DNA of 64,000 bases, taken from Bacteroidota bacterium. Its GTDB lineage: Bacteria > Bacteroidota > Bacteroidia > Bacteroidales > FEN-979. Numbering within the stretch: the stretch's first letter is position 1; each line of letters starts with the position of its first letter. The notes under the pieces were generated by a model. It searched no databases. It worked only from the letters and a program-made list of their open reading frames with translations, and was not told where the DNA came from. The translations under genes were made by a program, and so were the position numbers. Shown piece after piece: positions 55,510 through 64,000 of this stretch. The stretch covers positions 1 through 64,000 of the forward strand of contig JAPLDK010000010.1 of assembly GCA_026391775.1 (NCBI GenBank), in the 5' to 3' direction.

Positions 55510-57547
55510 CGTTAACAGGCATTACCCTTTCGAATACCTGAACGCTTCGGTTGATGTTGTATATTTTCAGTGTATGTGTTTTGTCGTCGGGATTAAAAAT
55601 GCTGATATGCATGAGGCTTTCGTCAAGCCTGCCATGTCCTCCGAATAATTCGGAATCGGAATTCAGGATTAAACGGTAATCGCCTGGCTCAGGTACAATG
55701 AAGGAATAATCGGGGATGGAATTGGCAGGATGAAAGTTAAAGATGAAAAGCAAATCCGATTTTTCAAATATGACTGTTTTATTCTGATGGTCCATCCATA
55801 TCTCATGACCGAAATTCGCTTCAAGCAGGCGGTATGATTTTGCCAGCTTCAACATCTGTTTGTCAAATTCACCGAGAAAACGGTACTTCAGGTTGGAATT
55901 CAGAACCAGGGACCATTGCCTTCGTGCATACTGATGGCTCCAGTTGTTGCCTTCGCGGGGAAAATCGATCCAATCAGGGTGACCAAATTCATTTCCCATG
56001 AAGTTCAGGTATGCCTGACCACCGAGTGAAAGTGTAAAGAGGCGAATCATCTTATGCAGGGCTATCCCACGGTCGATGATATGACTCTCTTCTTCACGGC
56101 TCATCTTAAAGTAGATCTCGCTTTGCATCAGGCGGAATGCAATAGTCTGGTCGCCAACCAGGGCCTGGTCATGAGACTCACAGTACGCAATGGTCTTCAC
56201 ATCGGGTAGCCGCTCATTCATCACCACCCACATTTCATGGATATCCCATTCCTCGTCTTTCCGCTCCTTGAGGATTTTGATCCAGTAATCTGGCAGGGCC
56301 ATTCCAAGGCGGAAATCGAATCCAATACCACCTTCTTTGATGGGCCTGCAGAGCCCGGGCATACCGGTAACGTCTTCGGCAATGGTAAGGGCGGAAGGTT
56401 TGACCTGGTGCGCCAGGGTGTTGGCAAGCTGGAGATAGGTGATAGCATCCCATTCAACCCCGTCTTTGAAATAACCGTCACGTTCCCATAGTTCACGGTA
56501 ACCATGGTCAAAATACATCATGGAAGTGACTCCGTCGAAACGGAATCCGTCGAAATGAAATTCCTTTAACCAGTATTTGACGTTGGAAAGGAGGAATTGT
56601 CGGACCTCCCTTTTACCATAGTCGAAGCATTTGGAATCCCAATGGGGGTGATTCCCCCTTGGTCCTGCATGGAAATACTGGTGATCGGAGCCGTCAAACA
56701 TGTTCAGGCCTTCATTGGTGTTTTTTGCTGCATGGGAATGAACCAGGTCCATTATTACCGCTATCCCTTGTTCATGAGCTTTTTTAATAAGGTATTTCAG
56801 CTCTTCGGGAGTGCCAAAGCGACTGGAAACTGCAAAGTAATTGGTGACATGATATCCGAAGGAACCATAATAAGGATGCTCGGCAATAGCCATCAGCTGT
56901 ATTACATTATACCCCGAATTTTTAATATACGGGATAAGGTCATCAGCAAACTCCCAGAAACTTCCTATTCCTTCGCGCTCCTGCGCCATGCCGGGATGAC
57001 ATTCGTAAATGAACAAATCGTTCAGGCTTCGAAGGTCGAAATTGTCGTTCTCCCAATCAAACGTTTTGGGCGGATCCCAGATCTGTCCGGCGAAATCCTT
57101 TGTGAGAGGATCCTGGACCACTCTGGTTATATAAGCCGGGAGACGTTCATTCCAGCCCATCTCGGAATGTACCATTACCTTGATCTTTTCCTCGTGTATG
57201 AATCGTTCTCCATACACATCGTCAGGGAAGAATATCTCCCAGTTCCCGAACTTGTCGCGGTTCAACCTATGGGAATAACGCTGCCAGTTATTGAAATCCC
57301 CAAAAAGATAAAGATCCTGGGCATGGGGAGCCCATTCCCTGTATACCCAGCCTTTTTGCCTGCGGTCGTAATGGAGACCAAACCATAAATAGGCATCTGC
57401 AAATTTCGAAAGGGACTTCCAGCCTGCCTTTATTTCATTAAGTACATTCTGGTACCTGTTATATCTTGCATAAACTTCCTGAGCAACCGGTTCAAGCCAT
57501 GGGTCATTATTTACAAGTTTCATTTTCTGCTGTTTGCCAGTTTCCAT
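55499..57547 (-). CDS. glgB: 1,4-alpha-glucan branching enzyme (GH13, eukaryote-like type)
   Basis: A 682-residue cytosolic branching enzyme. N-terminal helical segment DPWLEPVAQEVYARYNRYQN, CBM48 (YREWAPHAQDLYLFGDFNNW), GH13 barrel with triad Asp338 (GFRFDGVTSM), Glu391 (IAEDVTGMP), Asp460 (ESHDQALV), and C-terminal beta domain. The DPWLEP opening and the overall length match the eukaryote-like branch of the family, not the proteobacterial one. ATG at 57547 is preferred: a GAGGGA lies five bases upstream. The ORF start at 57712 lies far before the promoter at 57578-57585, and 57571 would be leaderless. First gene of the run; no glgA, glgC or glgP nearby. Confidence 0.93.
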   Translation of the reverse strand: METGKQQKMKLVNNDPWLEPVAQEVYARYNRYQNVLNEIKAGWKSLSKFADAYLWFGLHYDRRQKGWVYREWAPHAQDLYLFGDFNNWQRYSHRLNRDKFGNWEIFFPDDVYGERFIHEEKIKVMVHSEMGWNERLPAYITRVVQDPLTKDFAGQIWDPPKTFDWENDNFDLRSLNDLFIYECHPGMAQEREGIGSFWEFADDLIPYIKNSGYNVIQLMAIAEHPYYGSFGYHVTNYFAVSSRFGTPEELKYLIKKAHEQGIAVIMDLVHSHAAKNTNEGLNMFDGSDHQYFHAGPRGNHPHWDSKCFDYGKREVRQFLLSNVKYWLKEFHFDGFRFDGVTSMMYFDHGYRELWERDGYFKDGVEWDAITYLQLANTLAHQVKPSALTIAEDVTGMPGLCRPIKEGGIGFDFRLGMALPDYWIKILKERKDEEWDIHEMWVVMNERLPDVKTIAYCESHDQALVGDQTIAFRLMQSEIYFKMSREEESHIIDRGIALHKMIRLFTLSLGGQAYLNFMGNEFGHPDWIDFPREGNNWSHQYARRQWSLVLNSNLKYRFLGEFDKQMLKLAKSYRLLEANFGHEIWMDHQNKTVIFEKSDLLFIFNFHPANSIPDYSFIVPEPGDYRLILNSDSELFGGHGRLDESLMHISIFNPDDKTHTLKIYNINRSVQVFERVMPVNDDK

Positions 57548-57577
57548 GGTTCCCTCGTGTTTATGTTTCATGGTATA

Positions 57578-57585
57578 CAAATGTA
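57578..57585 (-). promoter_or_regulatory. -7 element of the 11-gene glucan operon
   Basis: Minus-strand TACATTTG matches TANNTTTG and sits about 31 nt before the chosen glgB ATG. No -33 TTTG at the right distance, which suggests an activator may be required. It is the only promoter-like site recognised ahead of the run that ends at 37885. Confidence 0.5.
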
Positions 57586-57653
57586 CATGACATTTTTTTA
57601 AACATACATAAAAAGATGAAAGTAACAGATTCAAAAACAAGAATAAAATTTCA

Positions 57654-57661
57654 TATCTTTG
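57654..57661 (+). promoter_or_regulatory. -7 element for the hybrid histidine kinase
   Basis: TATCTTTG matches TANNTTTG, 22 nt before the ATG at 57684. It is divergent from the glgB element, about 70 bp away. Confidence 0.5.
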
Positions 57662-57683
57662 AATTATTAATAACGGGTCTTGT

Positions 57684-60600
57684 ATGGAACTGGCTGATCT
57701 TCCGGATAACAAATTCAGGCTCCACTGGAAACAGTTTATGTTTGTTTTCCTGTTGGTGGCAGGATTGTTCGCCGGCGGACATTTTTACTATCATTCTCAG
57801 AAAGATGATATCCTTAAAATCCACAAGGAGTTTCTCTCGGCCATTTCCAGTTTTAAAGTTCATGAGATCAACAATTGGATTGAGGAAAGAAAGGCTGAAG
57901 GTGCATATATTGCTTCAAGCCCGGAATTTATTTCCCATTTCGTTAAACTGCTCAAAGCACCTGAAGGTCTTGAAAACCGGCAGGCCATTCATAACTGGCT
58001 GGAACCTATCAGACGCAATCATGATTACAGCAATATTGTATTGTTCGATTCCAATGGCAGGAGGGTTTTTAACCTTGTTGGTAATAATGACGGACCCTGG
58101 GCGGATGGTTTGACCAAAGCAGAGAAAAGTCATTTAATCCCGGGGAAAGTTATTCTATCAGATGTCAGGAAATTCAGGGATGGCAAACTTTATCTCACAA
58201 GTTCGACGGTTTTAGCTCAGAATGGGGTCTTTCTCGGCTATGCTGTCTTTTTTATTGATCCTTCCGGAAATCTGTTCCCTACTCTCGCCTCATGGCCTGT
58301 AAAACGGATTACTGCGGAAAATATCCTTTTGCATCACGATGCCAGATCCACATTTTATTTATCGGGTAGCAGAATAAATCCTGATACTATAATTGCCTTT
58401 AAAACCCCTTCGCCGGTTGATGAGATATGTAAGACCATTCCGTTAAGTGGGTCTCTGATGCTGTCTGATTCAAAGGATTACAGAGGGATGCCTGTGCTCG
58501 CCGAGTTGCGCCATATTGAAGGCACCAACTGGTGGATCATTTGCAAAATTGATAAAAGTGAGCTGACGGCTCCTTTACAAAAAAGCGCTCTGAACCTTGT
58601 CCTGTATATTGCTATTTTCGTTCTGGTCATCACGATTTCAGCTGCCTTGATTTGGAAAAACCAGCAACTTGAGCACTACAGGTCCCGTTTCAAATTTCAG
58701 CAGAAGTCACAAATGGATGAAGAGCAGATAAGATATATGAATGCTTTGCTCCAGGAGATCAGTGACGCCATAATTACCTTTGACAGAGACATGATCATTC
58801 AAAGTTGGAACAAGGGAGCTGAACGAATATATGGGTGGAAAGCTGAGGAGGTCGTAGGTAAATTCGGAGGAGGATCGCTGAGGGTCGATTTCCCTGGTGC
58901 CGGAAGGGCCGGAATTTTTGAGGAACTTGCGCAAAAAGGTACCTGGAAAGGCGAGTTGGTGCATAAGCGCAAAGATGGCAGTACAGCTTATATATTATCC
59001 TCAACTTCACAGCTAAAGGATGAACAGGGGAATGCACTGGGGATAATAACGATCAACAAGGATATTTCGGATGTTATACAATCGGAGAAGGTCCAAGGAG
59101 CTGTATACAGGATTTCCGAACTTGCCCATTCCGCGAAGGATCTCAATGATCTGTTTGCCAACATTCATATTGTGATCGGCGACCTTATGGATGCGCATAA
59201 TCTGTTTATTGCACTTGTGGAACAGGATGGTAAAACAATCAGCTTCCCGTATTTCATTGACGAAAAAGATCCACCTCCGGCACCCCGGAAACGAGGGAAT
59301 ACACTGACTGATATTGTACTCAGGACAGGTAAACACCTTTTAGCAAAACCCGAAGATATCCAGTATTTCGTCGACCGTGGTATCATAGAGACTAAAGGCA
59401 CATTGGCTATCGACTGGCTGGGAGTCCCGCTGAAGATTGATAAAGATGTTATTGGTGTAATGGTAGTTCAAAGCTACAATCCAAAGATACGTTACGGGGA
59501 TCATGAAGTTGATGTGCTGATCTTTGTTTCGGAGCAGATCGCCTTGTCGATCCAGCGCATGAAGATGCAGCAGGAACTGGTGGTTCAGAAGCAAAAAGCT
59601 GAAGTTTCCTCCAAGCTCACCTCCTCGCTCCTTGCGAATATGAACCATGAGCTGCGTACACCTATGAACGGGATACTTGGCTTTGCTGAGATACTCACCA
59701 ACGATTTGCTTGATCCTGAAGCAAGGGCTAAAGCCGAGAATATACTTATTTCGGGGCGCCGGCTTATGGATACCCTGGATGCCATAATGGACCTTTCACA
59801 TCTGGAGTCAGATAAAGTTAACAGGAAATTCCTCCCACTGAGTATTAAAAAAAGTCTTCTGAAAGTTTTATCTAATTATGAACCTCTGATCAACAGAAAA
59901 AACCTGAGGTTAAACCTGAATGTCCCGGCTTTCATGCAGATACTTGCAGATGACTACCTCCTGCAGCATCTTTTGAGGTGCCTTATCGACAATGCCGTTA
60001 AATATACAGAGGAGGGCAGCATTACCATTGAAGCCACTGAGCTCAGAGAAAGCGGAAAAGACAGCATTGCGATTTCGGTTAAGGATACCGGTATCGGTAT
60101 AGCAGAAGAGAATTTCGACCTGATCTTTGAAACTTTCAGGCAGGTCAGTGAGGGCTATGGCCGAAAATTTGAGGGCTCAGGCCTTGGACTTAGTATCAGC
60201 AGAAAAATTGCTATACTCCTGAATGGTGAAATAAGGCTGAAGAGTAAGATCGGGGAGGGGTCCGAATTTGTTGTCATCCTGCCTTCTGCCGGAATTCCTT
60301 TTGAACAGGTTCCTGCGCCTGTAACCGAAAAGGTTGCAGAAAAACATGCCCCAACTTCTGGTTCAATAAACTATCCCGCAGTCCTTGTTGTGGAGGATAA
60401 TCTTGTCAATCTTCAGCTTCTTACTCTCTATATTCAGGATACTTGCATGGCCTATTCGGCACTGGATGCAAAGGCTGCTATTGAGAGTTCAAGGCAGAAG
60501 CACTTCGATCTGATCCTTATGGATATCAACCTTGGGCCGGGCCTTGACGGGATTCAGGCTATGCTCGAGATCCGTAAACTCACCGAATATAAGAATGTGC

Positions 60601-60737
60601 CAATAGTTGCACTCACAGGGTATGCATCCATTGGTGACCGCGACAGGTTGATCTCATTGGGGTTTTCGGGATATCTGCCCAAACCTGTAACAAAAGATGT
60701 GCTACTGGGCCTGATCGACGAAATGATCAGAGCTTAG
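57684..60737 (+). CDS. hybrid sensor histidine kinase (Cache-PAS-GAF-HisKA-HATPase-REC)
   Basis: A 1017-residue membrane kinase. Membrane segment (about 18-36), extracytoplasmic Cache-like sensor (about 40-300), second membrane segment (about 304-325), PAS (about 350-465), GAF (about 470-630), HisKA with phospho-His655 in NMNHELRTPMNG, HATPase (N box LRCLIDNAVKYTEEG, DTGIGIAEENF, GSGLGLSISRKI) and a C-terminal receiver with phospho-Asp947 in LILMDINL. No DNA-binding domain, so it is not an HTCS-type PUL regulator and must act through another protein. Divergent from the glucan operon, which raises the possibility of control of it. No partner response regulator in the window. Confidence 0.95.
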   Translation: MELADLPDNKFRLHWKQFMFVFLLVAGLFAGGHFYYHSQKDDILKIHKEFLSAISSFKVHEINNWIEERKAEGAYIASSPEFISHFVKLLKAPEGLENRQAIHNWLEPIRRNHDYSNIVLFDSNGRRVFNLVGNNDGPWADGLTKAEKSHLIPGKVILSDVRKFRDGKLYLTSSTVLAQNGVFLGYAVFFIDPSGNLFPTLASWPVKRITAENILLHHDARSTFYLSGSRINPDTIIAFKTPSPVDEICKTIPLSGSLMLSDSKDYRGMPVLAELRHIEGTNWWIICKIDKSELTAPLQKSALNLVLYIAIFVLVITISAALIWKNQQLEHYRSRFKFQQKSQMDEEQIRYMNALLQEISDAIITFDRDMIIQSWNKGAERIYGWKAEEVVGKFGGGSLRVDFPGAGRAGIFEELAQKGTWKGELVHKRKDGSTAYILSSTSQLKDEQGNALGIITINKDISDVIQSEKVQGAVYRISELAHSAKDLNDLFANIHIVIGDLMDAHNLFIALVEQDGKTISFPYFIDEKDPPPAPRKRGNTLTDIVLRTGKHLLAKPEDIQYFVDRGIIETKGTLAIDWLGVPLKIDKDVIGVMVVQSYNPKIRYGDHEVDVLIFVSEQIALSIQRMKMQQELVVQKQKAEVSSKLTSSLLANMNHELRTPMNGILGFAEILTNDLLDPEARAKAENILISGRRLMDTLDAIMDLSHLESDKVNRKFLPLSIKKSLLKVLSNYEPLINRKNLRLNLNVPAFMQILADDYLLQHLLRCLIDNAVKYTEEGSITIEATELRESGKDSIAISVKDTGIGIAEENFDLIFETFRQVSEGYGRKFEGSGLGLSISRKIAILLNGEIRLKSKIGEGSEFVVILPSAGIPFEQVPAPVTEKVAEKHAPTSGSINYPAVLVVEDNLVNLQLLTLYIQDTCMAYSALDAKAAIESSRQKHFDLILMDINLGPGLDGIQAMLEIRKLTEYKNVPIVALTGYASIGDRDRLISLGFSGYLPKPVTKDVLLGLIDEMIRA

Positions 60738-60741
60738 ATAA

Positions 60742-61017
60742 TCAGGCATAACAAGCTACTGCTGCAATGATTGCCAGAACAATCGGGGCAACCACAAGAA
60801 CAACCTTTTTATCCCTCCGGATGTTGGCATTCATTTCAGTCATTCCCAGAAGGCATTTTTCATCTCCCGGTTTATATTCCAGTGCGGCTTTGAATTCCTC
60901 CCTGGCCGAACGGAAGAGATCGATTTTGATAAAATGGGCTGCCCTTTCGGTATGTTCCCTGTATTTCAGTTCTTCATGTGAAAGGCTGTGATCGTCGTAT
61001 AAATCATGATGGGCCAT
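60742..61017 (-). CDS. small tail-anchored membrane protein
   Basis: A 91-residue protein: a soluble helical part (about 1-65) with one TPR-like helix pair (FRSAREEFKAALEYKPGDEK) and a C-terminal membrane segment (VVLVVAPIVLAIIAAVACYA), then the end. A tail anchor with the helical part in the cytosol is the likely arrangement. No named family recognised. Its stop is four bases from the end of the kinase gene on the other strand, with no terminator between. Confidence 0.7.
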   Translation of the reverse strand: MAHHDLYDDHSLSHEELKYREHTERAAHFIKIDLFRSAREEFKAALEYKPGDEKCLLGMTEMNANIRRDKKVVLVVAPIVLAIIAAVACYA

Positions 61018-61048
61018 GGCATTCTTGTTTGTATGTATTTTATGGAGC

Positions 61049-61056
61049 CAAAGTTA
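61049..61056 (-). promoter_or_regulatory. -7 element for the tail-anchored protein gene
   Basis: Minus-strand TAACTTTG matches TANNTTTG, about 32 nt before the ATG at 61017. Confidence 0.45.
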
Positions 61057-61082
61057 ATTCAATTTTTCCAATAGACTTTGCC

Positions 61083-62027
61083 TTAATGGAATTTATAGGA
61101 TATCCCAACACCGATAGTTTCCTTGAACTGTGTGCGCGGTCCGTATGCAGGTTCAGGAGGATTGGTCTGGATCAGAACGTCATCGTCATAGATCACCTGG
61201 CAATTAATGATAGTGGCGAGCCATTTGTTAACTTTCAGGGTGAATAATACGTTCCAGTTAATATCTATGTTGCCGAAATTATGCAAATAATTGGTAAATA
61301 ATTCAAGGGATGAAGTAAGATTGATGTTTTTAGTAAGATCCTTGTTCAGGTCCGCCCTTACATAAGGGCCAAATTCTCCTCTTATTCTTTTCCCTTTCCC
61401 AACCCCGAAAGCACCCTGTTTGGAAAGAGTGTCATCTAATACAAAAGTGAATCGGCCGGAGGAAGGTGAAATATATAAGGTGAAAAATTTTGCGGGGCGG
61501 TATGTTATGCCAAGACCGACAACAACATAACCAGGAGCCATGAATTTTGAGATCGGGATGCTGTCGTTGGGATAATTGTACCCGTTCGAAAATTGGGAAC
61601 GGAAATTCACCAGAAAGGTCAGAAACCATTTTTTATTTTTATGAAGTTCAAAACTATATGCAGTTGTGAACTCTAACTTATCATCGGTTTTATTGTATTT
61701 GGCATGTTTGGTTGGTCCCAGAAGCTGGAATCCGTAAGCAGCATCAAGAAGGTTGGACCATGAATGTTTGTTTTTGGAATAACGAAGTTTAAGGTTAAGC
61801 ATTCCGGTAGCCCCGATCGAATTTGTACCCCCTGCGGCCCAGTTGGAATAAGCAGCCTGGTTGATGGTAAGAGACCCGAATCCGCTTAATTTCCAGTGTT
61901 TCTTTGCGGTATCCGCCGGAGTTTCTTCCTTGGCTTTATCAAGGCCGGTGGCAACGGTTTTAATATCCTGGGAAGACAATATCCCTGTAAAAAGCAGGCT
62001 TAAAATGAACAAGGTAAGGGTTCTCAT
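61083..62027 (-). CDS. DUF3078 outer-membrane barrel-like protein
   Basis: A 314-residue exported protein with signal peptide (about 1-19). The stretch LTINQAAYSNWAAGGTNSIG is the hallmark of DUF3078 proteins of Bacteroidota; the rest alternates in beta-strands (LNLKLRYSKNKHSWSN, FLTFLVNFRSQFSNG) and ends in VGISYKF, as outer-membrane barrels do. Function of the family is unknown. It has its own -7 element upstream (62056-62063). Confidence 0.88.
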   Translation of the reverse strand: MRTLTLFILSLLFTGILSSQDIKTVATGLDKAKEETPADTAKKHWKLSGFGSLTINQAAYSNWAAGGTNSIGATGMLNLKLRYSKNKHSWSNLLDAAYGFQLLGPTKHAKYNKTDDKLEFTTAYSFELHKNKKWFLTFLVNFRSQFSNGYNYPNDSIPISKFMAPGYVVVGLGITYRPAKFFTLYISPSSGRFTFVLDDTLSKQGAFGVGKGKRIRGEFGPYVRADLNKDLTKNINLTSSLELFTNYLHNFGNIDINWNVLFTLKVNKWLATIINCQVIYDDDVLIQTNPPEPAYGPRTQFKETIGVGISYKFH

Positions 62028-62055
62028 CTAAAAACTGTATAGTTTGACTTACCCG

Positions 62056-62063
62056 CAAAAATA
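62056..62063 (-). promoter_or_regulatory. -7 element for the DUF3078 gene
   Basis: Minus-strand TATTTTTG matches TANNTTTG, 29 nt before the ATG at 62027. Confidence 0.45.
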
Positions 62064-62122
62064 TAAAATGATTTATTAATAGCAAGCGGAAAAAGTACCA
62101 CTATGACAAGTCATATTATGAT

Positions 62123-62130
62123 TAAATTTG
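62123..62130 (+). promoter_or_regulatory. -7 element for the right-edge secreted protein gene
   Basis: TAAATTTG matches TANNTTTG and lies nine nt before the ATG at 62140, giving a very short leader; the in-frame ATG at 62149 is an alternative. Confidence 0.4.
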
Positions 62131-62139
62131 TACCCCAAA

Positions 62140-64000
62140 ATGAAACCTATGATACTAAAGAGATACATTTCAGTACTTATATTCCTTATACCTGTTCTGT
62201 TGGCCGGAGCCCAAGACATTCCTGCAACTCCAAGTGAAATTGGCACAGGCACATACCTGGGTCTTAGCAAACCTTTGCGTGATCTTCCGGTTATAAGCGC
62301 TTCCGACTGGAAAGCAATGGAAAAAAGAGCTAAAAAGGAATTAAATGAAGGCCTTCAAAAACGCAGCTATCCCTATGCTTCAACTGCCCTGCCCAAAGGA
62401 CCTGATACGTTTTTCCAGAAGAATATGGGAAGTCAGCATAATACTGCCGGTCAGATTGTAAACTTCGACGGACAGACTTCACCCTATTATCCACCCGATT
62501 GTAATGGTACGGCAGGTCCGAACCATTTTATGCAAACCATTAACACGGTTTACGCAATTTACACCAAGGACGGAACCAAGGTGGCCGGCCCCACAGCTGT
62601 CAACACCCTGTTTGGGACTGTGCCCGGCAGCAATTATAATAACGGGGATCCGGTCATTTTATATGACGAACATGCCGACCGCTGGCTGGTGACGGAAATT
62701 TCTATTTCCGGCTCAACAAATTACCTGCTGTTGGCCGTATCATCCACCAATGACCCTACAGGTACCTGGCACCGGTATTCCTTTCAGGTTGCAACAATGC
62801 CTGATTATGCCAAAGTCAGCGTTTGGCGTGACGGATACTATATGGGGGACAATAATGGGGGGAGCACGGATATTTATGTCTTCCAGCGCGATTCGATACT
62901 GGTTGGAGGGACTGCCCAGAAGGTAGGGTTCCACAACTCGTGGAGACCTGCTCCTTCCTGGGATGGCTTTATGTGCGTTCCCCCGGTTGATAATGACGGA
63001 CAATTAGCACCTGCCGGTTCCCCGGGGCTTTACGTTGCAGTAAATGACGATGCTTATGGTGGCGGCACTGACCAGCTGTGGATCTATGAACTTCATGTTG
63101 ACTGGAATAATACTGCCAATTCAACATTTAACCGGGCTCAGCAGCTTAATGTTCAACCCTTCACCAGTAATTTCGGGAGCAGTTGGGACAATGTTCCACA
63201 GAAGGGAACATCCCAGAAAGTCGATGCAATACCTCTGACTATCATGAATGTTCCTCAATACCGGAATTTCGGCTCATATCAGACGATCGTTTGCTGCCAT
63301 ACCGTAAATCTCGGAACACCTCCGAATAACAATCATGCCGGTGTCCGCTGGTATGAACTCCGGAGGACAACCGGCCTTTGGAACATCAGGCAACAGGGGA
63401 CATTTGCCCCGGATTCTAACAGCAGGTGGATGGCAAGTATAATGCTTAATGGTTCCAAAACCATCGCTCTCGGGTATTCTGTGTCAAACACTACGATGTA
63501 CCCTTCCATCAGGTATTGCGGACAATCTCCAATGGCGTATTTATCAGGCAACAATACACTTGATATCGCAGAAGACACTATTATTAAGGGACAACATTCA
63601 CAAACCAGTCAAAACCGCTGGGGCGATTATTCCCTGATGTCGGTGGATCCGGTTGACACAAATACATTCTGGTTTACAGATGAATATATTGGATCAAGCG
63701 GGAGCCGTAAAACGAGGATAGCCTCGTTTAAATTCGCTTTCCCTCCCTTGGTCACAACCACTGGAGCTTCAGATATTACTGGTGTCTCTGCAACTCTCAA
63801 TGGTACTGTAAATCCATATGGAGCAACTGCCACCGGCTATTTTATCTGGGGACCAACTCCCATGAGCCTAACAAACACGACCACACCCGATTCGGTTGGT
63901 TCGGGAATGTCAACAGTAAACATATCGAAAAGCATAAGTGGTTTGATGCCTAATACACTATATTACTACTCTGCAGTTGGTTCCAATCCGAACGGTATTG
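62140..64000 (+). CDS. large secreted protein with fibronectin-like repeats, truncated by the window edge
   Basis: The frame from ATG 62140 stays open to the right edge (620 codons seen). Signal peptide (about 1-25, LLAGA-Q). A long N-terminal domain (about 45-530) contains YYPPDCNGTAGPNHFMQTIN, WDGFMCVPPVDNDGQ and HAGVRWYELRRTTGLWNIRQ and looks like a repeat of beta-propeller blades. From about 535 a fibronectin III/Ig-like module begins (TTTGASDITGVSATLNGTVN, NTLYYYSAVGSNPNG), a pattern that usually repeats in Bacteroidota T9SS substrates. A C-terminal sorting domain is therefore expected beyond the edge. No catalytic motif was recognised. Confidence 0.88.
   Translation, partial: MKPMILKRYISVLIFLIPVLLAGAQDIPATPSEIGTGTYLGLSKPLRDLPVISASDWKAMEKRAKKELNEGLQKRSYPYASTALPKGPDTFFQKNMGSQHNTAGQIVNFDGQTSPYYPPDCNGTAGPNHFMQTINTVYAIYTKDGTKVAGPTAVNTLFGTVPGSNYNNGDPVILYDEHADRWLVTEISISGSTNYLLLAVSSTNDPTGTWHRYSFQVATMPDYAKVSVWRDGYYMGDNNGGSTDIYVFQRDSILVGGTAQKVGFHNSWRPAPSWDGFMCVPPVDNDGQLAPAGSPGLYVAVNDDAYGGGTDQLWIYELHVDWNNTANSTFNRAQQLNVQPFTSNFGSSWDNVPQKGTSQKVDAIPLTIMNVPQYRNFGSYQTIVCCHTVNLGTPPNNNHAGVRWYELRRTTGLWNIRQQGTFAPDSNSRWMASIMLNGSKTIALGYSVSNTTMYPSIRYCGQSPMAYLSGNNTLDIAEDTIIKGQHSQTSQNRWGDYSLMSVDPVDTNTFWFTDEYIGSSGSRKTRIASFKFAFPPLVTTTGASDITGVSATLNGTVNPYGATATGYFIWGPTPMSLTNTTTPDSVGSGMSTVNISKSISGLMPNTLYYYSAVGSNPNGI

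Noticed and set aside
56597-57388. 263-codon plus-strand ORF opposite glgB
   Set aside because: Antisense to the CBM48 and barrel of GlgB; no independent support.
57684-60737. HTCS-type polysaccharide regulator
   Set aside because: The protein ends with a receiver domain; there is no AraC-type DNA-binding domain, and the sensor is Cache-like, not a reg-prop propeller.

Overview
The window comes from a Bacteroidota chromosome, most likely a Bacteroidales-like lineage. Four things point there: the 5' end of a 16S rRNA with a Bacteroidota-type start, SusC/SusD outer-membrane proteins, type IX secretion (T9SS) C-terminal sorting domains, and repeated promoter elements matching the Bacteroidota sigma-ABfr consensus (TTTG, about 19 nt, TANNTTTG). 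No insertion sequence, prophage, integrase or CRISPR array was seen.

Layout. 1-568: start of an rRNA operon reading out of the window on the minus strand, with two promoter-like sites. 569-4297: an outer-membrane barrel protein and two peptidases (M28 and PepD). 4402-8527: a tightly overlapping plus-strand signalling operon (SpoIIE phosphatase fused to an RsbW-like kinase domain, STAS antagonist, degenerate nucleotide cyclase, ZIP transporter). 8568-9159: two tRNA-Leu genes with promoter and terminators, followed by the broken C-terminal end of a GH27 alpha-galactosidase. 9198-12392: unrecognised lipoproteins and exported proteins, two of them diverged paralogues. 12520-16157: a TPR protein overlapping a caspase-fold protein that has lost both catalytic residues. 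16210-23175: a four-gene RND multidrug efflux operon ending in a porin-like protein. 23297-26759: a large exported protein of unknown function and a peptidase E.

26769-57547 is a starch/glycogen utilisation locus. Two T9SS-exported proteins (a repeat-module putative glycan binder and a GH13 amylase) are divergent from susC-susD-susE. These converge on an unusually long minus-strand gene run of eleven genes with almost no intergenic space: glgB, MFS transporter, an inactive oligopeptidase-B-like lipoprotein, malQ, a SusA-like GH13, a second MFS transporter, a T9SS-exported esterase, two GH13 lipoproteins, a GH127 enzyme, and a GH13-esterase fusion. The implied route is surface capture and cleavage (SusCDE, T9SS amylase, lipoprotein amylases), periplasmic trimming (SusA-like), uptake of oligosaccharides by the SLC45-like MFS carriers, and cytoplasmic remodelling by MalQ and GlgB. 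No SusR or LacI-type regulator is present. A hybrid histidine kinase is transcribed divergently from glgB and is the only regulator nearby.

60742-64000: a small tail-anchored protein, a DUF3078 barrel protein, and the first 620 codons of a secreted protein running off the right edge.

The most unusual items are the SusD protein carrying an inserted copy of the two SusE-type C-terminal modules, the Tyr/Ser pseudo-caspase whose signal-peptide codons contain an 8-bp tandem repeat, and the inactive oligopeptidase B embedded in the starch operon.
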